A DNA stretch of 64,000 bases from Sulfurovum lithotrophicum (GTDB taxonomy: Bacteria > Campylobacterota > Campylobacteria > Campylobacterales > Sulfurovaceae): positions 558,001 to 622,000 of the forward strand of contig NZ_CP011308.1 in assembly GCF_000987835.1 (NCBI RefSeq), given 5' to 3'. Position 1 is the stretch's first letter, and the number at the start of each line of letters is the position of its first letter. Both the position numbers and the translations under genes were made by a program. The notes beneath the pieces were generated by a model. The model did not search any database and had not been told where the DNA came from. It saw nothing but the letters and a program-made list of their open reading frames with translations. This document shows positions 54,530-63,857 of the stretch, piece after piece.

Positions 54530-55825
54530 ATGAACAGGTATGAAAAGCAGTTAAGTACGTTTAAAAAGTGGCTTTTGGAGATAGCAACAAAACTTGATTC
54601 CACACTTTCTGTAAAATTATGGGATGGGGAGATCATTCCTCTTGGAAAAAATGCAAAAGATGATATATTGTTCGCTATCAATTCCCAAGAAGCGGTTACC
54701 AGACTTATTTATAGACCAAAACTGGAAACGGTATTTCAGCTTTATTATGAGGGCTTTATTGAAGTAGAAGGTGGAACACCACTGGAAATGCTTAAACGGT
54801 GGGATCATATTGGCATATTAAATATTGTACGCTCAATGAGTAAGTTTGACTTGTTTAAGACATTTTGGCCTTTTGTTTTTAAAATTAAAAAAGGTACTTA
54901 CGATGAACATGCCTATAGCAAAAATGTGAGTGAAAGTCGGGATGACAAGGAGCTTGTCCAGTTTCATTACGATATTTCCAATACATTTTATAAACTTTTT
55001 TTAGATGAAAATATGATCTACAGTTGTTCCTATTTTAAAACACCTGATACCTCTTTAGATCAATCACAGATTGATAAACTTGATTATATTTGTAAAAAGT
55101 TGCGTTTGAAAAAAGGTGAGAAGTTTCTTGATATTGGATGTGGGTGGGGTGGTCTTGTTTGCCATGCGGCACAATACTATGGGGTGGAGGCATACGGAGT
55201 TACCCTTTCCCAGGCACAATATGATTATGCTCAGGAGAAGATCAAACGATTGGACCTGAAGGATAAGGTAAAAGTTGAATTAAGTGATTATCGAAATATT
55301 AAGGGTAAGGAGTATTTTGACAAAATAGCACAAATAGGAATGTTCGAACATATAGGTTTTAAAAACCATGATACGTATTTTGAATTGATGAATAAACTGT
55401 TAAAGCCCAGAGGATTGTATCTTCACCATGCTATTACAAGGCGGGTGACATGGGACATCAGGAAATTTAAAAAACCGACAGCCTATCAAAAAGTCATTAC
55501 TAAATATATTTTTCCTGGTGCCGAACTTGACCACATTGGTCAAACGGTAACCAATCTTGAACGTCATGGATTTGAAGTGCATGATGTGGAAAATTTGCGA
55601 GAACACTACAAAATGACTTTGGAACATTGGGTAGATCGCCTTTGGAATAATAAAGAAAAAGCTATAGAGGAAGTAGGGGTTTCAAAAATGAAACTTTGGT
55701 TGCTTTATCTATCATTGTTTGCCATTTCATTTGACCGGGGTACAAACAATTTGTATCAGACAATTTCCTCAAAAAGACGTGTAGGACCCTCCGGTCTGCC
55801 TTTGACCCGGAAAAATTTATATTGA
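54530..55825 (+). CDS. cfa: Cyclopropane-fatty-acyl-phospholipid synthase
   Basis: A 431-residue SAM-dependent enzyme that adds a methylene bridge to unsaturated acyl chains in membrane phospholipids. The N-terminal domain is followed by QFHYDISNTFYKLFLDENMIYSC near residue 143, the SAM motif LDIGCGWGGLVCHAA near 200 and QIGMFEHIGFKNHDTYF near 265. Near family length. Codon use is more AT-rich than in neighbours, suggesting recent arrival. It stands alone, between the trmA end and a convergent CoA-binding gene, with a long AT-rich leader. Confidence 0.93.
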   Translation: MNRYEKQLSTFKKWLLEIATKLDSTLSVKLWDGEIIPLGKNAKDDILFAINSQEAVTRLIYRPKLETVFQLYYEGFIEVEGGTPLEMLKRWDHIGILNIVRSMSKFDLFKTFWPFVFKIKKGTYDEHAYSKNVSESRDDKELVQFHYDISNTFYKLFLDENMIYSCSYFKTPDTSLDQSQIDKLDYICKKLRLKKGEKFLDIGCGWGGLVCHAAQYYGVEAYGVTLSQAQYDYAQEKIKRLDLKDKVKVELSDYRNIKGKEYFDKIAQIGMFEHIGFKNHDTYFELMNKLLKPRGLYLHHAITRRVTWDIRKFKKPTAYQKVITKYIFPGAELDHIGQTVTNLERHGFEVHDVENLREHYKMTLEHWVDRLWNNKEKAIEEVGVSKMKLWLLYLSLFAISFDRGTNNLYQTISSKRRVGPSGLPLTRKNLY

Positions 55826-55948
55826 TTTGTCTGAAATTTTAAACGATCTGGAGAAATGGACCAGAAAAGGAAGTATTCCATTCTTTTTGATACGTCATTG
55901 AATAAAACTTCAGTTCCACAAGATAATATTTTCCCTCCCCAATCTGTT

Positions 55949-56377
55949 TTATGTCAGGTTTCTATGCGCCACCATGGAACAGACATTCTGCACCACTTTC
56001 ATCCCTGCATCTTTTGCTTTTTTGGCAGCGGCATTGTTGACCAGCCCCAACTGTCCCCAGAAGACTTTGACATCGCCTCTTTCTATGCAGGCATCCGCAA
56101 TGGCATCGAAAGCGGCAGGTTTCCTGAAAATGTCCACCATGTCGATCTCAAACGGTATTTCTGCGAGAGAACGGTAGACCTTTTCTCCCAGTATGGTCTC
56201 TTCTTTTGGGTAGACCGGGACGATCTTGTAGCCTACCTCCTGAAGGTAGGCGGCGACACGGTGGCTGGCTTTGGTCGGGTCCGGAGAGAGGCCGAGGACC
56301 GCGATGGTCTTTACTGTGTCGAAGATCTCTTTGATTTCTTCCTGATTGCTGTTGACTGTGGGAAATTCACATTCCAT
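55949..56377 (-). CDS. CoA-binding-domain protein (YccU-like)
   Basis: A 142-residue Rossmann-type protein of the CoA_binding family. TIAVLGLSPDPTKASHRVAAYLQEVGYKIVPVYP near residues 22-55 is the signature; VDIFRKPAAFDAIADACI and a terminal CSMVAHRNL follow. Relatives are small CoA-binding proteins of unknown function in many bacteria and the CoA domain of succinyl-CoA ligase. It has AAAGGAG upstream and is next to a HAD gene on the same strand. Confidence 0.88.
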   Translation of the reverse strand: MECEFPTVNSNQEEIKEIFDTVKTIAVLGLSPDPTKASHRVAAYLQEVGYKIVPVYPKEETILGEKVYRSLAEIPFEIDMVDIFRKPAAFDAIADACIERGDVKVFWGQLGLVNNAAAKKAKDAGMKVVQNVCSMVAHRNLT

Positions 56378-56416
56378 AAAAAACTCCTTTATTAACTTTC
56401 TTTACTACTGTAACCT

Positions 56417-56881
56417 CTATTTCCTTAAGGTTGCAATGAGCCGTTTGGGGTGAAGAAAGAGGCTCAGGGCATCTGTGACATCTTTGCACACTATGTCAGA
56501 AGCAATCAGCGTATCTTTTGCACATCCCTCTTCTCCGAAAATGGCAATGCCCAGTGTAGCGGTCTGAAGCATGGCCGCATCGTTGTTGCCGTTGCCGAGC
56601 GCTGCACAGCTCTCCGCCCCCAATTTATCGATGAAGTCGGCTTTCTCCTGTGTATGGTCGCTTCCGGAAAGCACTTTGATGGTCACCGGGCTATCGGCAA
56701 GCTGTGCAGCGACACTGCCGAAGGTATCGGCGGTGATGACATGCAGGGTGTAGCTTTGGGCAAGTGTCTTGAAGAGTACTTTGACTTCGGGATGGACCAT
56801 GCCGTCTTTGGCGATAGTGCCGTTGTAGTCGCAGACAATATGTATAATATTCAGGGTTTTGTAATTAGGTATCTCTATCAT
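56417..56881 (-). CDS. HAD-superfamily phosphatase-like protein (soluble P-type ATPase-like)
   Basis: A 154-residue cytoplasmic protein. Motif I is VCDYNGTIAKDG, with Asn in place of the second Asp of DxDGT, as in P-type ATPase-like soluble HAD proteins. Motif II is VITADTFG near residue 50 and motif IV is LGNGNNDAAMLQTATLG near 97. The substrate is unknown. It lies directly downstream, on the divergent strand, from selD. A relation to selenium metabolism is not supported by the sequence. Confidence 0.8.
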   Translation of the reverse strand: MIEIPNYKTLNIIHIVCDYNGTIAKDGMVHPEVKVLFKTLAQSYTLHVITADTFGSVAAQLADSPVTIKVLSGSDHTQEKADFIDKLGAESCAALGNGNNDAAMLQTATLGIAIFGEEGCAKDTLIASDIVCKDVTDALSLFLHPKRLIATLRK

Positions 56882-56953
56882 TTAATCTCTCGGTGATATA
56901 ATTTGGCTTATTTACTTGGTACGGTAATATTATATCAAAATAAAGGTTGCTAA

Positions 56954-57985
56954 ATGTCATCAGTCAAATTAACGGAGTACAGTCACGGAGCAGGATGCGG
57001 ATGCAAGATCTCACCTATGCTGCTCGATGAGATTTTGGAGAGTACACAAAAGACCAGTGTCTATCCGCAGCTTCTCGTAGGCAATGCGAACAAAGACGAT
57101 GCAGCGGCATATGACCTTGGCAATGGAACATCCGTCCTTTCGACTACGGATTTTTTCATGCCCATCGTGGATGATGCTTTCACTTTTGGTCAGATCGCGG
57201 CAACGAATGCCCTGAGTGACATCTATGCGATGGGAGGCAAACCGCTAATGGCTATTTCCATTTTCGGATGGCCTATAGACAAACTTTCAGCAGATGTGGC
57301 AAGAGAAGTGATAGACGGTGGACGTTCCATCTGTGAAGATGCCGGCATACCGTTGGCGGGAGGTCATTCCATTGACTCACCCGAGCCTATCTTCGGGCTG
57401 GCGGCGACGGGACTGGTGGACAATGCCAACCTGATGCAGAATGACAGTGCCAAAGAAGGATGTTACATTTTCCTGACCAAACCGTTGGGTATAGGCATCC
57501 TCTCCACGGCGCAGAAACAGAAAAAGATCGAAGAGGGGCACATAGACCCGGCGATCCAGGCAATGACCACGCTCAATAAAATAGGCGCCGACCTGGCCCC
57601 GCTGGAATCTGTGGTTGCGATGACGGATGTGACCGGTTTCGGACTGCTGGGCCACTTGAGCGAGATCTGTGAAGCCAGCGACATCAGTGCACAGGTCTGG
57701 TTCGAGAAGGTACCGCTGCTTCCCAATGTGGAAAAGTACAGACAGCTTGGCTGTATTCCCGGCGGAGCGCGTAAGAACTTTGCCAGTTACGGAGACAAAA
57801 TAAGTGAGATGACACAGCAGCAAAGAGAGATACTCTGTGATGCACAGACATCCGGCGGACTGCTTGTGATCGTTAAAAAAGATGGCATTGAAGCATTCAA
57901 AAAGGTGACTGAAGCTGCCGGACTGATGCTTGAGCCTATCGGAGAGACCATAGCAAAAAGCCGGCATCTGGTCGAGGTTCTCTAG
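56954..57985 (+). CDS. selD: Selenide, water dikinase (selenophosphate synthetase)
   Basis: A 343-residue enzyme that makes selenophosphate from selenide and ATP. The N-terminus YSHGAGCGCKISP carries C15, C17 and K18; C17 is the catalytic position, which in some species is selenocysteine but here is Cys. STTDFFMPIVDD near residue 61 and GGHSIDSPEPIFGLAATG near 135 bind ATP and metal. It is followed one base later by the gene that uses selenophosphate. Confidence 0.96.
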   Translation: MSSVKLTEYSHGAGCGCKISPMLLDEILESTQKTSVYPQLLVGNANKDDAAAYDLGNGTSVLSTTDFFMPIVDDAFTFGQIAATNALSDIYAMGGKPLMAISIFGWPIDKLSADVAREVIDGGRSICEDAGIPLAGGHSIDSPEPIFGLAATGLVDNANLMQNDSAKEGCYIFLTKPLGIGILSTAQKQKKIEEGHIDPAIQAMTTLNKIGADLAPLESVVAMTDVTGFGLLGHLSEICEASDISAQVWFEKVPLLPNVEKYRQLGCIPGGARKNFASYGDKISEMTQQQREILCDAQTSGGLLVIVKKDGIEAFKKVTEAAGLMLEPIGETIAKSRHLVEVL

Positions 57986-59080
57986 GTGGAGGAACTTCCG
58001 CAAAGCAGCGATTTCCGATCGATCGTTTTGAACAACATACCGCTCATAGATGTCCGGGCACCCGTCGAATTCGCAAAAGGTGCTTTCCCCCATGCCGTGA
58101 ACCTGCCTCTTATGAACGATGAAGAACGGCATGTCGTGGGCATCAAATACAAAGAAGAGGGGAACGCCGAAGCGGTCAAACTGGGGCATGCTCTGGTAAG
58201 AGGTGATCTAAAAGAGGCGCGCATTAAAGCATGGACGGATTTCATCGCAAGTCATCCCGATGCAATGCTCTACTGTTTCAGAGGAGGGCAGCGTTCACAG
58301 ATATCACAGGAGTGGCTCGCTGAAAACGGCAGGGAGATCGTACGGCTCAAAGGTGGCTACAAGGCATTCCGGAACTGGCTGATGCAGGAGACTGAAAAAG
58401 CTGTGGAGCAGTTCAAACCCATCGTGCTTGGTGGCCGTACAGGTTCGGGGAAGACCATACTTCTGAAAAAACTGCAGAATGCTATTGACCTGGAAGGCCT
58501 GGCGAATCATAGAGGCTCATCTTTTGGGCGTGATATCACACCGCAGCCTACACTGATTGATTTTGAGAATGCTTTGGCCTATGACCTGATACAGAAACTC
58601 GATCAGGGATTTGAACATCTGGTCTTTGAAGATGAAGGAAAGTGTGTTGGGCGGATCTATCTACCCAAAACACTGGTGGAGCATCTCTCCGAGGCACCGC
58701 TTGTGGTGCTTGAAACACCGACAGAGGAGCGGATAGAGATCACCTTTGACGAGTATGTCTCCAAAGCACATGAAAAATACAAAGAGGTCTATCCTTTTGA
58801 CTACCTGAAAGTCTGGACCGAAGATATGCATGAGGCGATGAAAAGGATACAGAAAAGGCTTGGTGGACAGCGCTACAAGATCGTCTGTGAAATATTCGAG
58901 GATGCATTGAAAGAGCAGAAGAAGAACGGTTCGCTTGAGGAATACAAAGTGTGGATCGCCTATCTTCTAAGCGAATACTATGACCCGATGTATGATTACC
59001 AGATAGAGAGGAATGCCTCGAGAATACTGTTCCGGGGAAATGCTCAGGAGATCGAAGCGTTTTTGAAAGATTACAGATAG
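57986..59080 (+). CDS. mnmH: tRNA 2-selenouridine synthase
   Basis: A 364-residue enzyme that replaces sulphur with selenium at position 34 of tRNAs for Lys, Glu and Gln, through a geranylated intermediate. The N-terminal rhodanese domain has [15 protein letters not shown] and the catalytic C97 in [10 protein letters not shown]; a P-loop GGRTGSGKT lies near residue 150. The GTG start abuts the selD stop, with GAGG about 8 bp upstream. The selD-mnmH pair makes selenium modification of tRNA likely. Confidence 0.94.
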   Translation: MEELPQSSDFRSIVLNNIPLIDVRAPVEFAKGAFPHAVNLPLMNDEERHVVGIKYKEEGNAEAVKLGHALVRGDLKEARIKAWTDFIASHPDAMLYCFRGGQRSQISQEWLAENGREIVRLKGGYKAFRNWLMQETEKAVEQFKPIVLGGRTGSGKTILLKKLQNAIDLEGLANHRGSSFGRDITPQPTLIDFENALAYDLIQKLDQGFEHLVFEDEGKCVGRIYLPKTLVEHLSEAPLVVLETPTEERIEITFDEYVSKAHEKYKEVYPFDYLKVWTEDMHEAMKRIQKRLGGQRYKIVCEIFEDALKEQKKNGSLEEYKVWIAYLLSEYYDPMYDYQIERNASRILFRGNAQEIEAFLKDYR

Positions 59081-59136
59081 GATGAATTAGCTTTCTTTTA
59101 GGTATAATTTCGCCAATTTATAACGTAGGAAATATT

Positions 59137-60348
59137 ATGTTGGATTTAGCAAGCATCAGACAGGCCTATGAAAGGGTGCAGGGTGTCGTACACCGTACCC
59201 CTTTCTCCTATGCCCCCATCCTTTCACAGATCAGCGGATATGAAGTCTACCTCAAGAAGGAGAACCTTCAGCGTACGGGTGCCTTCAAACTGCGGGGTGC
59301 CTTCAACCGAATCGCTTCTCTTGTCGAGAAAGGTGACAGAGGCGGTGTGGTAGCGGCATCGGCGGGGAACCATGCCCAGGGTGTGGCTTTTGCTGCTAAA
59401 CATTTCGGTATAGAAGCAACGATCGTGATGCCGGAATCCACTCCGCTGACCAAAGTGCAGGGTGTCAAGGAATTCGGTGCCAATGTCATTCTTCACGGAA
59501 GCAACTATGATGAAGCGTATGCCTATGCCGTGACCTTTGGAAAAGAGAACAACTTTACCTTCGTGCACCCTTTTACCGATGAAGAGGTGATGGCAGGCCA
59601 GGGGACCATTACGCTTGAAATGCTTGAAGATGTTGAAGACCTTGATGCTATGATCGTTCCGGTCGGTGGCGGCGGACTGATAAGCGGAATGTCCGTTGCG
59701 GCCAAAGCATTGAAACCCGACATGAAGATCATCGCGGTCTCAGCCGAAGGAGCACCTGCCATGAAGAACTCCTACGATGCCAAACGGCCGTTGGATACGC
59801 TTTCGGTCCGGACCATTGCAGACGGGATCGCAGTACGTGACACGTCACCGATCACGTTGGAGTATATTTTGAAAAATGTGGACAGTTTTGAGTCTGTCTG
59901 TGACGACGAGATCGCTTCAGCCATTCTCTTTCTGCTTGAAAAACAGAAAGTACTGGTCGAAGGTGCCGGATCGGTCGGGGTGGCTGCCTTGATGCACGGC
60001 AAGATCGATCTGTCAAAGGGTGCCAAAGTGGGAATCGTTCTCAGCGGAGGGAATATCGATGTCACAATGCTCTCACTGATCATTGAAAAGGGTCTGATGA
60101 AGTCTGCAAGAAAAATGAAGCTGATGGTCACGCTGGTCGACAAACCGGGAGCCCTTCAGTCATTTACTCAGATACTTACCGAGGTGGGTGCCAACATCGT
60201 ACAGATAGGTTACGACAGAACTTCGATCGATCTTGAATTTGGAGATGCGCATGTCTCCGTAGCACTTGAGACCAAAGGCGAGGAGCATCAGGCCCTGATA
60301 CGCAAAAAGCTTGAAGAGGGCGGTTTTGCCTTCAGAGAAGAACACTGA
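59137..60348 (+). CDS. ilvA: Threonine ammonia-lyase
   Basis: A 403-residue PLP enzyme that deaminates threonine to 2-oxobutanoate for isoleucine synthesis. The PLP lysine is in LQRTGAFKLRGA near residue 50, the ASAGNHAQGVAF loop is near 75, VPVGGGGLISG near 180 and a C-terminal ACT domain lies near 330-400 (VTLVDKPGALQSFTQIL). The single ACT domain suggests regulation different from E. coli IlvA. The next isoleucine gene, ilvB, starts 3.5 kb on. Confidence 0.94.
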   Translation: MLDLASIRQAYERVQGVVHRTPFSYAPILSQISGYEVYLKKENLQRTGAFKLRGAFNRIASLVEKGDRGGVVAASAGNHAQGVAFAAKHFGIEATIVMPESTPLTKVQGVKEFGANVILHGSNYDEAYAYAVTFGKENNFTFVHPFTDEEVMAGQGTITLEMLEDVEDLDAMIVPVGGGGLISGMSVAAKALKPDMKIIAVSAEGAPAMKNSYDAKRPLDTLSVRTIADGIAVRDTSPITLEYILKNVDSFESVCDDEIASAILFLLEKQKVLVEGAGSVGVAALMHGKIDLSKGAKVGIVLSGGNIDVTMLSLIIEKGLMKSARKMKLMVTLVDKPGALQSFTQILTEVGANIVQIGYDRTSIDLEFGDAHVSVALETKGEEHQALIRKKLEEGGFAFREEH

Positions 60349-60374
60349 TTACTGTGTAAAGTGAGGAGTGAAGA

Positions 60375-61292
60375 GTGGGGAGTGAGGAATATGTTGTTGC
60401 ATTAGATCTCGGGTCCAATACCCTTCGTGTGACGAAACTGGAGTGTTGGAGCGGAAGGTTTATTGCTGCCTATGAAAAGATCGTCAAAACGGCCGATATG
60501 CTGGAGCGTACGGGAGTGATCCATCATGAAGCTGTAGACCGTGTGATCTATGCGATTAAAGAGGCGAAACAAAAGATCAATTTCTCCGATGCAAAGGTCA
60601 GAGCGGTTGCCACTGAAGCAATTCGCCAGGCGCTGAACAGTAAAGATGTCCTTGCCAGGATCAAAAAAGAGACAGGGATAGGCTTTGAGATCATTTTGGG
60701 AGAGGAAGAGGCACGTCTTACCCTGCTTGCGGTAAAGCATCGCCTGGAAAAACTGCATTTTGCCGCCAAAGATTTCGTACTTGTCGATATCGGCGGAGGG
60801 TCAACGGAACTGATCTTCCGTTATGGAGAAGAGGTATTCTCCAAAAGCTTCCCTGTCGGTATTGTTACGATTGCCCAGCGCTATGAAACACTTGAACAGA
60901 TAGAAACTGCTCTCCCCGAAGTGATGCTCGATATACAGATGTACTGCGCCGAGGTCTATGCGACGAAAGGAAGGCCGGAAGCGTTCATTGCGACTGCAGG
61001 TACGCCTACCACGGTAGCAGCCATGAAACTCGGGCAGACCTATGAGAACTATGATGCCAAAAAGATCAATGGGACTTCACTCAAACAGGAGGAGCTGGAC
61101 CTCTATCTGAAAAAACTCCTCTCCATGCCTTTTGAAGAACGGGAGATCATGGTCGGTACAGGCAGAAGCGATCTGATCGCCGCAGGTATACTGATCTTTA
61201 AAGAGATTTACAATATTGTGGAATTTGAATCATGTATTGTGATCGATGATGGGTTGCGTGAGGGTGTTGCACTGGATAGTTGTAAAGAATAA
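60375..61292 (+). CDS. Ppx/GppA-family phosphatase
   Basis: A 305-residue protein of the sugar-kinase/Hsp70/actin fold. VVALDLGSNTLRVTKLE at the N-terminus binds phosphate; RAVATEAIRQA near residue 75, VDIGGGSTELIF near 135 and FIATAGTPTTVAAM near 200 follow. The family hydrolyses polyphosphate or the pppGpp pentaphosphate. Being short it lacks the C-terminal domains of E. coli Ppx and resembles single-domain-pair GppA-like forms. GTG start. It has 205 bp of non-coding sequence downstream. Confidence 0.9.
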   Translation: MGSEEYVVALDLGSNTLRVTKLECWSGRFIAAYEKIVKTADMLERTGVIHHEAVDRVIYAIKEAKQKINFSDAKVRAVATEAIRQALNSKDVLARIKKETGIGFEIILGEEEARLTLLAVKHRLEKLHFAAKDFVLVDIGGGSTELIFRYGEEVFSKSFPVGIVTIAQRYETLEQIETALPEVMLDIQMYCAEVYATKGRPEAFIATAGTPTTVAAMKLGQTYENYDAKKINGTSLKQEELDLYLKKLLSMPFEEREIMVGTGRSDLIAAGILIFKEIYNIVEFESCIVIDDGLREGVALDSCKE

Positions 61293-61497
61293 AATAGCCA
61301 CACTTCCCGTTGTGAACAAAAGGAATAAAGAATAGAGTTTGTTTGCAACACTCTTTCTTACAGTTTGGTTAGTGTGGTACTCAGAGGTGTCTTTGTCATA
61401 TATACAAGGGGGGGGAGATATACTTTTTCCACCTCTTGAATAAAATTATAGACAAAGAGTTTGTCAAATCTTGTCAAAAAGAGATTTTTCTCTACTT
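61293..61497. other. Convergent intergenic region with terminators and a G8 tract
   Basis: The gap between ppx/gppA and the response regulator holds a hairpin (AGAGT-TTG and CAA-ACTCT, near 61336-61357) followed by TTCTT for the plus strand. It also holds AGAGA/TCTCT near 61479-61492 for the minus strand, a palindrome GACAAA-GAG-TTTGTC at 61451-61465, and a run of eight G at 61408-61415. No gene was seen. Confidence 0.5.
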
Positions 61498-62187
61498 TTA
61501 TTTTGTTTGTAAAATATAACCTACCCCGTAGGCACTTTTAATCGTATCTTTGGGCAGTTTCTGTCTCAGCCGTTTCATCAGGGAAGCAATAGCATGGGAG
61601 GAGAAGTCCCGTTCCGGTTGGTCTTCATATAGGTGATTGTATATGTCTATGGCTGAAACACTCTGGTTCGGATGTGAGCAGAGCAGTGACATGACTTTGC
61701 GTTCCCTGGGTTTCAGCACTATTTCTTCAGCATCATGAAACAGTTTTTGATTCAAAGTATCCCAGTAAAAAGCCTCTTTTAATGCAAGTGTATGCCTTTG
61801 GGACCTCAACTCGTCGACCAGTGACAAGAGAAGGGTTTTGAGCCGGTCACTCTGTACAGGTTTGATGAGGTACTTGACCAAATGCAGTTCTATGGCCTGC
61901 AAAAGTCTCTCCTGATCGGAGTGTGCCGAAGTGATGATGATCTTTGTTTTTCGGTCATTTTCTCTGATCTTTCTTATCATAGCAAGTCCGTCGAGACGTG
62001 GCATGTTGATATCGGCAATAATAATATCGGGATGGTGTTTTAAGTAGCTTTGGTACGCTTCCTGACCATCTTTCGCCCTGTACACCTTTTCAAAAAAGAG
62101 TTCAAGGTACTCCGTCATGGAATCCAGAAGTGCCTCTTCATCTTCGGCGATCAGAATGGAGACATCAGTGATCTGGCTGTGTGGCAT
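61498..62187 (-). CDS. OmpR-type response regulator of the di-iron kinase
   Basis: A 229-residue regulator. The receiver starts ILIAEDEEALLD, the phosphoacceptor D is in IIIADINMPRLDG near residue 60, and K is in KYLIKPVQ near 110. The C-terminal winged helix (FSSHAIASLMKRLRQKLPKDTIKSAYGVGYIL) binds DNA. The start at 62187 follows AGGAAAAAC and gives a 23-bp overlap with the kinase gene; longer in-frame starts read into kinase sequence. Output genes are unknown. Confidence 0.9.
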   Translation of the reverse strand: MPHSQITDVSILIAEDEEALLDSMTEYLELFFEKVYRAKDGQEAYQSYLKHHPDIIIADINMPRLDGLAMIRKIRENDRKTKIIITSAHSDQERLLQAIELHLVKYLIKPVQSDRLKTLLLSLVDELRSQRHTLALKEAFYWDTLNQKLFHDAEEIVLKPRERKVMSLLCSHPNQSVSAIDIYNHLYEDQPERDFSSHAIASLMKRLRQKLPKDTIKSAYGVGYILQTK

Positions 62188-63715
62188 CTGTTTTTCCTGT
62201 TTTAGATTGGCGGGGAAGAGTGATCCTGAACAGTGCACCATCCTGGGTATTGGAGATAGAGAGTGTTCCATCCATGTTCTTCTCTATGATCATTTTTGAA
62301 ATGTAAAGTCCCAGTCCCGTACCGAGTGATTTGTGTTTGGTTGTGAAGTAGGGGTCGAAGATACGGTGTATATTCTCCTGCTGCACGCCTCCCGCATTGT
62401 CGCCGATATCGAGGACCACATCCTTACCGTTTTCGTAAAGTCTAAGCGATATATCGGGATCTTTTGTCTTTCTATGAAGAAGGGTGTCTTTTGCGTTGTG
62501 CAGAATGGAGATGACTACCTGCATGTATTCGTTCATGTATCCTTCGACAGCCTCTTCGGAACTGATTTCGAATGTGAGGGAGACCCCCGCTTTTTTCAGC
62601 ATAGGATCTGTGATCTCAAGCGTATGTCTGACCACTTCGGAAATGAGAAAAAGATTTTTCTCCTTTTTTGGATGAAAGAAATGCATGAAGTCATCTATGG
62701 TCTTTGACATATACTGGATATTGTTCTCCATTTCCTGAAGCTTTTCGGCCAGTTCAGTGCTTCGCAGGGCCTCCTGCTGATTCTTCTCTTTAAGAATGGA
62801 GATCAGTGTATTGTTCAATGCCAGAGGCTGACGCCACTGATGTGCGATATTGGCTATCATCTCCCCCATATCTGCCATTTTGGCCTTCTGAAACAGCAGT
62901 TCCTCTTTCTCTTTGATCTCCTGCATGGAGGCACGCAGGGCAAGGTCTTTCTCCTTGAGTTCTTCAATGGTATGAATGAGCCGGTCTTTGTACTCCTTTT
63001 CAATATACAGGCCGCACTCAAGCGCTTTCATTTTTTCGATCAGCCCTGCGATCTTCTCTTTTTGTATGATCGACCCATGCTGCGGTGCTATCATTTCCAG
63101 CTCAAGCTTCTCGATCTTGGTGAGAGCATAGTTAAAGATGTCCCTGCTGGGCATATATTCGGCATGAAAGGGCTTTGCTTTCTCGAAGTAGTCCTTACCT
63201 GCAAAAAATTCCCATGATTCTTCGATACCTCCGAAGATATCACCTGAAAAAAGTGTTTTGGTGAAAGGCTCATAGGTAACAAAGGCTCCGGGAGAGTGGC
63301 AGTAAGGTGTGGTGACGAACTGTAGGTGCAGATCACCGCTTACAAGCTGATGGCCGTGTTTGTCTATCTCGTAGTAATCTGACCTGATAAGGTAGTGTTT
63401 GACCAGCGGGACCATCCTACTGTGTGTAATGACAAGAAGATCGGAGCGGTCTATCAGTTTTTCCATTTCCGGGACGGCTGCGGCAAGATCGGGATCCTGG
63501 TGGTGCAAAATGATATATTTGATGTTTTTCATCGAGGAGATCGTGTTGACCTTCCTGACAACTGCTTCAAATTCAAGCATGGAACCGGGGTCTATCAATA
63601 TTGATTCATCACCATTCTCTATGAAGTAGGGGTGACACTGGAAAGGATCATTCTCCAGATACATTCCTATCCAGTAAATATGTTTCGCTATCTCTACGGC
63701 TTGTGTAAAATCCAT
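62165..63715 (-). CDS. Histidine kinase with oxygen-binding di-iron (ODP/MBL-fold) sensor
   Basis: A 516-residue cytoplasmic kinase with no membrane segment. Residues 1-230 form a metallo-beta-lactamase fold of the flavodiiron/ODP type: HHQDPD at 71-76, H140 in CHSPGA, D159 in FSGDIFGG and H213 in APQHGS supply the di-iron ligands. A coiled coil (about 235-285) leads to the H-box AHQWRQPL (H292). The ATPase has NAKDTLL, DNAGG and GTGLGL. ATG 63715 follows a TATACT by 5 bp, so the mRNA may be leaderless. It probably senses oxygen or nitric oxide and signals to the regulator it overlaps. Confidence 0.88.
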   Translation of the reverse strand: MDFTQAVEIAKHIYWIGMYLENDPFQCHPYFIENGDESILIDPGSMLEFEAVVRKVNTISSMKNIKYIILHHQDPDLAAAVPEMEKLIDRSDLLVITHSRMVPLVKHYLIRSDYYEIDKHGHQLVSGDLHLQFVTTPYCHSPGAFVTYEPFTKTLFSGDIFGGIEESWEFFAGKDYFEKAKPFHAEYMPSRDIFNYALTKIEKLELEMIAPQHGSIIQKEKIAGLIEKMKALECGLYIEKEYKDRLIHTIEELKEKDLALRASMQEIKEKEELLFQKAKMADMGEMIANIAHQWRQPLALNNTLISILKEKNQQEALRSTELAEKLQEMENNIQYMSKTIDDFMHFFHPKKEKNLFLISEVVRHTLEITDPMLKKAGVSLTFEISSEEAVEGYMNEYMQVVISILHNAKDTLLHRKTKDPDISLRLYENGKDVVLDIGDNAGGVQQENIHRIFDPYFTTKHKSLGTGLGLYISKMIIEKNMDGTLSISNTQDGALFRITLPRQSKTGKTDATQPDH

Positions 63716-63824
63716 AGAAGAGTATAATGAAATCAGCTGAGTATTTTGATGATTCTAATCAATAAAAAAGGACTATTTTTATCTGATTTTATACGAATTT
63801 GTATCCACTCTAATATTATTTTGC

Positions 63825-63830
63825 TATAAT
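63825..63830 (+). promoter_or_regulatory. -10 box of ilvB
   Basis: TATAAT in TTGCTATAATCAG, 27 bp upstream of the ilvB start. No leader peptide or attenuator is visible in this short leader. Confidence 0.55.
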
Positions 63831-63857
63831 CAGTAAAAAATTAATGGAGTGTAGACC

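Noticed and set aside
56999-57010. Selenocysteine (in-frame TGA) in selD
   Set aside because: The catalytic position is encoded by an ordinary cysteine codon and the frame has no internal TGA.
61408-61415. G8 tract as a phase-variable promoter or gene switch
   Set aside because: It lies between two convergent genes, downstream of both, so slippage would change neither promoter nor frame.
63716-63857. Attenuator or riboswitch before ilvB
   Set aside because: The leader after the -10 box is only about 20 nt, too short for a leader peptide or aptamer.
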